Positions 13,470-20,177 of a DNA stretch of 32,546 bases are shown here, piece by piece (within the stretch, counting starts at the first letter, position 1; the number at the start of each line of letters is the position of its first letter). The translations under genes and the position numbers were made by a program. Source of the stretch: Caldimicrobium sp. (GTDB lineage: Bacteria; Desulfobacterota; Thermodesulfobacteria; Thermodesulfobacteriales; Thermodesulfobacteriaceae). The notes below the pieces were generated by a model. It searched no databases and had not been told where the DNA came from. It was given only the letters and a program-made list of their open reading frames with translations. The DNA lies in NCBI GenBank assembly GCA_025060015.1, contig JANXDB010000011.1, forward strand, positions 1 to 32,546, read 5' to 3'.

Positions 13470-14739
13470 AGAGTTCATCCAGAAAACTCCAGAAGGTAGG
13501 TAAAGATTTTTCCACACATTGGGGATTTTCTATAGCCAAGGGGCCTATCTTCAGAGCCAAAATGGCAAAGGCCATGGCAAGGCGGTGATCGTCGTAGGTG
13601 TGGATTCTTTTTGATCCAAGGCACTTTGAGCCGAAAATCTTGATACCATCAGAGAGCTCCTCTACCTTTACTCCCAACTTACTTAGCTCAGTAGCCATAG
13701 CTCTAACTCTGTCAGTCTCCTTAAATCTAAGATGTGGTGCTCCGTAGAGTACTGTTTCTCCCTCAGCAACGGCTCCAAGAACAGCCATAGTAGGGAAAAG
13801 ATCTGGGCAATCTCGAAGGTTAAATCTTCCACCCTTGGGCTTTCCTGTAAAGGAAACCTCGACTCCCAAGGGATCTAGAGTTTTAACCTCTGCTCCCATC
13901 TCTCGAATAAAGTCCAAAAACACACTATCTGCCTGTTTACTCTCATAGTCATAGTTTCTGATTATCACTTTTCCCTTGCCCAATACCAAGGGAAGAGACA
14001 AAAAATAAGAGGCACTTGAGGCATCCGCTGGGACCTCATAATTCACTGCCTTATATCTCTGACTTTTGACAAAATAACCTCTTTCCTTGCTTTCAACCTC
14101 AACACCAAATTTTCCCATGACCTCGATAGTCATATCGATGTATGATTTAGAAAAAAGCTCTCCCTCAATGGTAATATCAAGGCCCTCTGGCAGGTAGGGT
14201 CCTATGAGAAGTAAAGCGGAAATGAATTGACTACTTATGTGGCCAGGAATGTTAATACTTGCACTTTTCAACTGAGAGGCCTGCACCCGTACAGGAAAGT
14301 AACCTTCTCTCTGCAGACACTCAATTTTTGCTGATAACTGCCTTAGAGACAATATTAAGTCGGACATTGGTCTCTCATGTAACCTCTCCTTACCATAAAG
14401 ATCCACATAGCCTCCCTCACCAAGAGAGGCAAAGGCGAGAAAAAAACGAGCCCCGGTGCCATTATTTCCGAGATAGATAGCGTCACCCTTTAAAGTAGGC
14501 TTGCCTGCAACTCCCTCAACTTCAAGAGCCCTCTCCCCTGTTAGGAAGGTAACCCCCGTTTTTTCCAAAGCCCCTTTCAAAAGAAGGGGGTCTTCACTTT
14601 GAAGGGGGTTGAGGATTTGGGACTTTCCATTTGCAAGGGATGCACAAATGAAAGCTCGTTGAGTAAGACTCTTGGAAGAAGGTAAGGTGATTTCAAACTC
14701 TCTAAACTCCCTTAAAGGTTCAACTATCCTTGTGTCCAA
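13441..14739 (-). CDS. aroA: 3-phosphoshikimate 1-carboxyvinyltransferase (EPSP synthase)
   Basis: The 432-residue enzyme starts at TTG, supported by GGGAG seven bases upstream; the start lies inside the end of aroE (20-base overlap). LPSSKSLTQRA (Lys23, Ser24, Arg28) is the substrate-binding signature, GNNGTGARFFLA (91-102) replaces the usual NAGTAMRF-type loop, and LRFKETDRV plus HTYDDHRLAM are the second family signature and catalytic region. The Gly-rich loop carries GTGAR rather than GTAMR, a substitution in the phosphoenolpyruvate-binding loop seen in glyphosate-tolerant class II-like enzymes; tolerance is not established here. It condenses shikimate 3-phosphate with PEP on the way to chorismate. 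Confidence 0.94.
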   Translation of the reverse strand: MDTRIVEPLREFREFEITLPSSKSLTQRAFICASLANGKSQILNPLQSEDPLLLKGALEKTGVTFLTGERALEVEGVAGKPTLKGDAIYLGNNGTGARFFLAFASLGEGGYVDLYGKERLHERPMSDLILSLRQLSAKIECLQREGYFPVRVQASQLKSASINIPGHISSQFISALLLIGPYLPEGLDITIEGELFSKSYIDMTIEVMGKFGVEVESKERGYFVKSQRYKAVNYEVPADASSASYFLSLPLVLGKGKVIIRNYDYESKQADSVFLDFIREMGAEVKTLDPLGVEVSFTGKPKGGRFNLRDCPDLFPTMAVLGAVAEGETVLYGAPHLRFKETDRVRAMATELSKLGVKVEELSDGIKIFGSKCLGSKRIHTYDDHRLAMAFAILALKIGPLAIENPQCVEKSLPTFWSFLDELYEKNIVDRV

Positions 14740-15562
14740 GGTAAAACTCCCTCTCTAATTTTTTTGCCTCTTCGTAGATCACTTTCTCCATTATTTTAAA
14801 GGGTGCATCATAACCTGTAAAGAGTTTAAACTGTTCTACTCCCTGATGTAAGAGCATTCTCAGTCCATCTATTGTAGTTAAACCCATTCTTTCTGCAAGG
14901 TATATAAACATTGTCTTCAGAGGAAGATAGACGATATCCATGGCGATTTCAAAATTTCTTAAAACCTTTTCATCAACAGGAGTCTCCTTGCTCTTGAGGC
15001 CTACACTGGTTGTCTGTATGATAATATCACCGTAGGCCCTGTTCAATGATTCCCAAGGTTGGGCATCGATCTCGAATCTATCGGCAAGTTCCTTTGCTTT
15101 GTCCCAAGTTCTGTTGTAAAGAATTATGTCTGAAGCTCCCTCTCTCTTTAAGGCGTAAATTACCGCTCTGCTTGCTCCTCCTGCTCCGAGAATAGCAACT
15201 CTCTTTCCCTTAAGGGAGATGTTCCTCTCTTCAAAGGCTCTTTTAACACCAATCCAATCAGTATTCAAGCCAAGAAGGGTATTTTCTTTATTTAAGATAG
15301 TGTTCACCGCTCCGATAGCGCGGGACACCTCGTCAACCTCATGGAGGTATTTCATGATCTCCTCTTTGTGAGGAATGGTGACGGATAGTCCCTGAATCTT
15401 TAACACTTTAAGAGCCTCAACAGCTTGAGAAAGCTCTTCCCTTCTAACCCAAAAAGCCCCGTAAACTGCTTTGAATCCAAGCGATCTAAAAGCTTCATTA
15501 TGCATAACGGGAGATAGAGAATGCGACACAGGATCACCAATTATCCCAAAGACCCTATACAT
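14720..15562 (-). CDS. aroE: Shikimate dehydrogenase
   Basis: The 280-residue enzyme starts at ATG overlapping the end of aroD by eight bases. The N-terminal substrate domain has SHSLSP (13-18), VTIPHK with catalytic Lys66, and NTDW with catalytic Asp102. The NADP domain has GAGGASRA (126-133) and NRT for the cofactor phosphate. The C-terminal helix has GLRMLLHQGVEQF. It reduces 3-dehydroshikimate to shikimate with NADPH. Position between aroD and aroA follows pathway order exactly (aroD-aroE-aroA out of strict step order only in kinase placement). Confidence 0.95.
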   Translation of the reverse strand: MYRVFGIIGDPVSHSLSPVMHNEAFRSLGFKAVYGAFWVRREELSQAVEALKVLKIQGLSVTIPHKEEIMKYLHEVDEVSRAIGAVNTILNKENTLLGLNTDWIGVKRAFEERNISLKGKRVAILGAGGASRAVIYALKREGASDIILYNRTWDKAKELADRFEIDAQPWESLNRAYGDIIIQTTSVGLKSKETPVDEKVLRNFEIAMDIVYLPLKTMFIYLAERMGLTTIDGLRMLLHQGVEQFKLFTGYDAPFKIMEKVIYEEAKKLEREFYLGHKDS

Positions 15563-16238
15563 CTCGAAAAACCTCGTAAATCTTCATCGCAGTGAAAAGA
15601 TCCATTTGACCCGGAGCTATCTCCCTTCCCTCAGGAGGAAAAACATAGATAAAAGGAGCACCTATAAAAAGAGCAGCTATTCTACTCCACTTTCCCTTTT
15701 CTCCCATGCCAAAGGCGATAACCTCAAGGTTAAGTCTCTGCCCGAAGGGGATGATGTTCAACAACTCCAGCGCATCGTAGGGCTCCCTCACCACCGTCGT
15801 GATCTTAAACTTCATGAGACCCTCTCTGGATGCTCTCCTCAAGATGGATTTGAGCGCCCTATTTGAGGGTTTACTGGTAAAATTGTGGTAAGAAAAGAGT
15901 ATCCTTTTGGGAAAAGCCTTCCAGCTTCGAACTTCGGTTTTTGACCTCAAGTAGGTTTGCCACTCCACATCAACGAGATAACTTCCAAGCTCACTACAAA
16001 GCTTTAGTATTCTCAGCCTTTCCTTTAGTGGAACCTCTTTGGCTCCTCCCTCTTCCTTTGACCTGAAGGTGGATATGATTTTCAGAGAATGGTCAGATAG
16101 AATTTCTCTTAAAATACCCTCTGAAAAATCCTCCCAAAAATCAAGTCTCAGCTCAAAAAAAGAGGTATAACCACGGTACTTCTCGATAACATCAGGTATC
16201 GCTAAAGGATCCCTCTCAGCAAGAACAAGGCAAAACAT
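15555..16238 (-). CDS. aroD: Type I 3-dehydroquinate dehydratase
   Basis: The 227-residue TIM-barrel enzyme has FFELRLDF (substrate-binding, 27-34), SYHNF with catalytic His118, and FKITT in which Lys145 should form the Schiff base with dehydroquinate. GREIAPGQM near the C-terminus is the conserved substrate loop. It converts 3-dehydroquinate to 3-dehydroshikimate. Type I (Schiff-base) rather than type II (dodecameric) is clear from these residues. It follows the IMP cyclohydrolase gene after 17 bases and overlaps aroE. Confidence 0.92.
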   Translation of the reverse strand: MFCLVLAERDPLAIPDVIEKYRGYTSFFELRLDFWEDFSEGILREILSDHSLKIISTFRSKEEGGAKEVPLKERLRILKLCSELGSYLVDVEWQTYLRSKTEVRSWKAFPKRILFSYHNFTSKPSNRALKSILRRASREGLMKFKITTVVREPYDALELLNIIPFGQRLNLEVIAFGMGEKGKWSRIAALFIGAPFIYVFPPEGREIAPGQMDLFTAMKIYEVFRDV

Positions 16239-16255
16239 AAAAAGCTATTTTAATC

Positions 16256-16846
16256 CTAAAGTTCGAAGGTAGAAAGATAGCTATAGATCATCTCATCGTA
16301 TTTACTTGTCAATTCAAAGACCTTCTTTGCAAGTTCAAAACGAGTTTTAAGAGTGGTGTTACCTTGACTCTTTATCTCCTCAAGCACCTTGGGATAATCC
16401 TTGGGGTCAACAACTACGGTGACGTGTTTAAAATTTTTTGCACTAGCTCTTAAAAGAGTAGGGCCACCAATATCGATGTTTTCAATGGCAGTATCCAGAT
16501 CACCTTTTTGAGCAACCACCTTATCAAAGGCGTAGAGATTTACCACCACCATATCTATGGGTTTTATGTTCATATTTTTAATAGTTTCCACATGATCTAC
16601 TTCGTCGCGCTTAAAAAGGATACCTCCATGCACAAAGGGATGTAAGGTTTTAACCCTACCTCCTAATATTTCAGGAAAGCCTGTGAGCTCAGAGATATCA
16701 ACAACTACAATCCCACCCTCCCTGAGGGTCTTTGCTGTGCCTCCGGTGGAGATAATCTCTACTCCGAGACTTGATAGTTCTCTTGCCAAGTCCACAACTC
16801 CTGATTTGTCTGTAACACTGATAAGGGCTCTCTGAATCTTAGTCAT
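16256..16846 (-). CDS. purH: Stand-alone IMP cyclohydrolase (PurH N-terminal domain only)
   Basis: The 196-residue protein is a complete MGS-like domain: [50 protein letters not shown] and [17 protein letters not shown] are all classic PurH cyclohydrolase motifs. It ends at about residue 196, where bifunctional PurH (over 500 residues) would continue into the AICAR formyltransferase domain. The end is a clean stop and the aroD gene follows 17 bases later. It would close the ring of FAICAR to give IMP, with formylation done by a separate enzyme elsewhere, as known in some prokaryotes. The start has a GGGGG ribosome site. The 80-base gap before ahbC may hold its own promoter. Confidence 0.93.
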   Translation of the reverse strand: MTKIQRALISVTDKSGVVDLARELSSLGVEIISTGGTAKTLREGGIVVVDISELTGFPEILGGRVKTLHPFVHGGILFKRDEVDHVETIKNMNIKPIDMVVVNLYAFDKVVAQKGDLDTAIENIDIGGPTLLRASAKNFKHVTVVVDPKDYPKVLEEIKSQGNTTLKTRFELAKKVFELTSKYDEMIYSYLSTFEL

Positions 16847-16926
16847 AAACTACCCCCTGATACTGAATTTTTAACCGTAACAACGAAGCCTTGAAAAGCT
16901 AAAACTTTAAAATCTTAATTTCAACT

Positions 16927-18114
16927 CTAGCAAAGGATTCCGATTTCTTCATCGGTAAGAAAACAGGCAGGATCCGGAGCCCAAACATCTCCAGTCACAG
17001 CTTCTGCCCGTACTCTAAAATTTCCCCCACAGATCTCTAAAAACCTACACTGGGCACATCTACCTTTAACATGCCTTTTTTTCTCCTTGAGCTTTGCCAT
17101 CAGGGGATCAGAGGTATCCATCCAGATCTCACTAAAGGGCCTTTTTCTTACATTTCCAAAGCTATAGTGCCGCCAGAATTGATCTGGATGCACCTCACCA
17201 TCCCAGGATACACACCCAATCCCAACTCCTGTGTTATTTCCACCGTTCATGAGAAGCAGCTGATAGACCTCTTCTGCTCGGGGATTGCCCTCTCTCTTCA
17301 TACGAAGATAAAGATAGGGACCGTCGGCATGGTTATCCACGGTTAAAACCTCCACCTTGTGACCTTTATCATGTAGTTCCTTAGTGCGATCTATAATATA
17401 ATCTACCCATTTTCTCGTTTCCTCATGAGATAGATCCTGCTCAACAAGGTTACTTCCTCTGCCTGCATAAACCAAGTGATAGAAACAGATACGCGGAATG
17501 GATATCTCCTCCACAAAATCAAAGACCTTCGGTATTTCCCCTGCATTGAATTTATTTATGGTAAATCTCAAACCCACTTTAATACCTTCTCTTTTGCAGT
17601 TTTCAATAGCTTTTACCACCTTATCAAAACACCCCTTTGATACTCTAAATCTATCATGAACTTCACCAATACCATCAAGACTTATTCCCACATAGGAAAG
17701 GCCAAATTTTTTCAACTCCCTGGCAACAACCTCATCAATCAGAGTTCCATTGGTAGAAAGTACCGCCCTTAATCCAAGGGTTACCGCCTTATTTATCAGA
17801 TCGAATAGATCTGCCCTGACCAAGGGCTCTCCTCCTGAGAATAGTACAACAGGACAACCAAAGTTAGCCAAATCCTCAAGTAGCCTAAAACCCTCTTCAG
17901 TGGTTAATTCATTGCTTGCAGGATTATTATCCGCAGAGGCATAGCAATGAATACATCTTAGGTTGCATGCTCGGGTAACATTCCAAACAACAACAGGTTT
18001 CTTATCAACAGAAAACTGAAGTAAATGGGAGGGAAGATCTTTAGCTCTCCTCCCATACCTTAAGGGATCTGAAGCCTCAACTGTTCCACAGTATAATTTA
18101 GAAATACCTATCAT
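16927..18114 (-). CDS. ahbC: 12,18-didecarboxysiroheme deacetylase AhbC (radical SAM, SPASM)
   Basis: The 395-residue protein opens with MIGISKLYCGTVEASDPLRYG and LPSHLLQFSVDKKPVVVWN, the characteristic AhbC N-terminus. The radical SAM cluster motif is Cys50-x3-Cys54-x2-Cys57, followed by FSGGEPL. The SPASM-type auxiliary region has Cys301, Cys353, Cys356, Cys362 and Cys384 and the family tail EICGGNFRVRAEAVTGD. AhbC removes two acetate side chains of 12,18-didecarboxysiroheme to make Fe-coproporphyrin III in the siroheme-dependent heme pathway of sulfate reducers and archaea. A heme d1 enzyme such as NirJ is the nearest alternative. The heme made this way would supply the multiheme cytochromes encoded here. 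The other ahb genes are not in the window. Confidence 0.9.
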   Translation of the reverse strand: MIGISKLYCGTVEASDPLRYGRRAKDLPSHLLQFSVDKKPVVVWNVTRACNLRCIHCYASADNNPASNELTTEEGFRLLEDLANFGCPVVLFSGGEPLVRADLFDLINKAVTLGLRAVLSTNGTLIDEVVARELKKFGLSYVGISLDGIGEVHDRFRVSKGCFDKVVKAIENCKREGIKVGLRFTINKFNAGEIPKVFDFVEEISIPRICFYHLVYAGRGSNLVEQDLSHEETRKWVDYIIDRTKELHDKGHKVEVLTVDNHADGPYLYLRMKREGNPRAEEVYQLLLMNGGNNTGVGIGCVSWDGEVHPDQFWRHYSFGNVRKRPFSEIWMDTSDPLMAKLKEKKRHVKGRCAQCRFLEICGGNFRVRAEAVTGDVWAPDPACFLTDEEIGILC

Positions 18115-18130
18115 ATAATTACTACCCCCC

Positions 18131-18487
18131 TTATTTCTTAATGTGTTCTTTCATGGCCTTCAGGATCTCCTCCTCTGTAAAAGGATAGTAAACTATGTAA
18201 TCTGCTCCACTATCTCTAGCCTTTATCTCCTCCTCAGGGTAATTACATTTGCAGATAGCTATAATGGGTATATGGGCAGTTTTGGGATTAGATTTAAGCA
18301 GAAGGGTAACGGCAAATCCATCCAGCAAGGGAAGATCCTTTTCTAAAATTATCAGGGAAACCTTTGATCTTTTGGCTCTGTCCAGGAGATCCTCGCCACT
18401 ATCAACTAACTGATACTTGATTTTATGAAAATCAAGTATTTTGCTGAGTTTCTGAAAGATACCCTCCGAAAGGGCAAGCAAGATCAT
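18131..18487 (-). CDS. Stand-alone degenerate receiver-domain protein
   Basis: The 118-residue protein has the CheY-like fold order: VSLIILEKDLPLLDGF (strand 3), IPIIAI (strand 4), GADYIVYYPFTEEEIL (strand 5 and helix 5). The key residues are changed. The phosphoacceptor Asp position (compare LDxxLPxxDG) is Glu49, the N-terminal acidic pair is replaced by Leu/Ser, the conserved Thr/Ser after strand 4 is Cys, and the lysine before PF is Tyr. It therefore should not be phosphorylated, and Glu49 could mimic the phosphorylated state. It follows the ClpX-like gene after one base, which argues for a working pair, and precedes ahbC by 16 bases. Confidence 0.85.
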   Translation of the reverse strand: MILLALSEGIFQKLSKILDFHKIKYQLVDSGEDLLDRAKRSKVSLIILEKDLPLLDGFAVTLLLKSNPKTAHIPIIAICKCNYPEEEIKARDSGADYIVYYPFTEEEILKAMKEHIKK

Positions 18488-18488
18488 T

Positions 18489-20108
18489 TTAGACTCTCAG
18501 GAGTTTTTCTAAAAATCTCTCTTGATCTATGAAAGCCTCTTTTGTTATGTAAAAAGACTTTATTCCTGTATCGCGAAGAAGAGCAAAGGTGTATTCAAAT
18601 CTTGACAATGATTTTTCACAAAAGGAAAAAACACCTTGATCCCTCTTAAGAACCTCTTCCATGATGTAGTCAATAGTCTCCTCGGCAAAAACTACCTGTA
18701 TTTGGTTTCTCCTAGAGAAGGTATTTTCATAGGCCTTTATTTGACGATATAAACCTATCAGTTCCTCTAGAGCGTGAGTTAGCTCTATGTCCTCCCCTTT
18801 GTGGATTTCAAAGAGAAGCTGTGCTCTTTTAGGAGTTATTTCAAGGGGCAATTCCCCTCTTGCCTTACCTCTATCTTCCAAGAAGTGCAGCATTCTCTCC
18901 TTCTCATCAGATAGGGCTTTTTCATAGGCTTTACGATAGGCTTGATCATTAGGTGAGGTAAGTAATCCATGGAGATATCCCTCAGGATCTAGGACTAATT
19001 CTCTGGTTACCCCTATGGTCTTTATAGGATAAGAGGGCAAAGTCCTCTCAAAGGGTGTAAGAACACTTTCTAAAACTCGCGCCAATGCTCTAGCCCCTGT
19101 GCTCTCAAGATAAGCCCTTTTTGCTATCTCTTCTAAGGCTTCGTTAGTAAAGGCTATATCAATATTGTAAACCTTGAAATCTCTTTTTTTGTTTAACATT
19201 ATGACATTATTAGGATTAGCAAGAATTTCAAAGAGTTCTTTTTCCGTAAGCAAATCAAAGACAGCTATAACAGGGAATCTTCCCACAAACTCTCTCTCAA
19301 AGCCATAGGCAACTAAGTCCTCTGGTGTTACGAATTTTAGATAATTTATTTTAAGCTCCTCTCTGCTTTCTATCTCCGATAAAAAGCCAAGTTTTTGCTT
19401 TTTAAGTCTTTTTTTGATGATCTCTTCAAGGCCATTAAAAGCTCCACTAACAACAAAGAGAATATACTTGGTGTTGAGGGTAAGTTTTTTCTTTTTTGGT
19501 CTGCCCTCTTCAGCAGAGTATTCAAGTATTTGAAAGCCATCTTGAGGTGCTTTTATCTCAACCTCTGTCTCTTCAAGAGGCTTTAACAGGGCTCTCTGCA
19601 CCCCAGTCCTTGAAACATCTGGCCCTATGATGTCTCCAGAGGAAGCTATTTTATCTATCTCATCAAGGTAAACTATACCAAAGCGGGCTTTCTCAATCTC
19701 ACCATCTGCCTCCCAGTAGAGATCTCTGATCAAATCCTCCACATCCCCACCTACATAGCCTGTTTCACTAAACTTAGTTGCGTCACCCTTTACAAAGGGA
19801 ACACCTAATTTTTTGGCAATTAATTTGATAGTATAGGTCTTGCCCACTCCAGTTGGTCCTATGATAATGATGTTATTCTTCACAAAGCCCACAGATTCAT
19901 GTCGTGGTTCCTTTGTTAGCAGGGCCTTTGCCTTATGAAAATGGGTACAGATTTTGGTGCTAATGATTCCTTTGGCCTCTCTTTGTCCAATGATATATTC
20001 ATCAAGATAAGATTCAAGATCCGCTGGACGTAGTGAAAAATCTAAAAGAAAGTTACCTTTTTGAGTTAGATTAATTCGCTCTATTTTAGGTTTGCCAGCT
20101 TTTAACAT
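18489..20108 (-). CDS. ClpX-like AAA+ unfoldase without zinc domain, with C-terminal extension
   Basis: The 539-residue AAA+ ATPase follows ClpX closely in its core: LDEYIIGQREAK at the start of the AAA module, Walker A GPTGVGKT (84-91), pore loop GYVG (117-120), Walker B IVYLDEID (145-152), arginine finger in EFVGRFP (Arg277) and sensor-2 TGARAL (Arg340). A tripeptide Leu-Gly-Phe (240-242) lies where ClpX has the IGF loop that docks on ClpP. The N-terminal four-cysteine zinc domain of ClpX is absent. Residues about 365-539 form an extra helical domain absent from ClpX. It is likely an unfoldase that may feed ClpP but takes substrates differently. The start ATG lacks a ribosome site and sits in a tandem repeat. 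The degenerate receiver gene follows after one base. Confidence 0.85.
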   Translation of the reverse strand: MLKAGKPKIERINLTQKGNFLLDFSLRPADLESYLDEYIIGQREAKGIISTKICTHFHKAKALLTKEPRHESVGFVKNNIIIIGPTGVGKTYTIKLIAKKLGVPFVKGDATKFSETGYVGGDVEDLIRDLYWEADGEIEKARFGIVYLDEIDKIASSGDIIGPDVSRTGVQRALLKPLEETEVEIKAPQDGFQILEYSAEEGRPKKKKLTLNTKYILFVVSGAFNGLEEIIKKRLKKQKLGFLSEIESREELKINYLKFVTPEDLVAYGFEREFVGRFPVIAVFDLLTEKELFEILANPNNVIMLNKKRDFKVYNIDIAFTNEALEEIAKRAYLESTGARALARVLESVLTPFERTLPSYPIKTIGVTRELVLDPEGYLHGLLTSPNDQAYRKAYEKALSDEKERMLHFLEDRGKARGELPLEITPKRAQLLFEIHKGEDIELTHALEELIGLYRQIKAYENTFSRRNQIQVVFAEETIDYIMEEVLKRDQGVFSFCEKSLSRFEYTFALLRDTGIKSFYITKEAFIDQERFLEKLLRV

Positions 20109-20138
20109 ATAACTAAAAATTTAACATATACTAAAAAT
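20102..20138 (-). repeat. Tandem 18/19-bp duplication across the ClpX-like start codon
   Basis: On the plus strand TTAACATATAACTAAAAAT (20102-20120) is followed at once by TTAACATATACTAAAAAT (20121-20138), differing by one base insertion. The start codon lies in the first copy; the ATG in the second copy opens only four codons. The repeat is immediately downstream of the predicted promoter, so it could be an operator or just a slippage product. Confidence 0.75.
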
Positions 20139-20140
20139 TC

Positions 20141-20168
20141 AATATAAGCCTATTATTAAAAATGTAAA
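20141..20168 (-). promoter_or_regulatory. Promoter of the ClpX-like / ahbC / aro operon
   Basis: Minus strand TTTACA, 16-base spacer and TATATT (each five of six). It lies between the priA stop and the ClpX-like start and would transcribe the ten-gene minus-strand run down to 12078. Confidence 0.5.
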
Positions 20169-20177
20169 GGGATTGCA

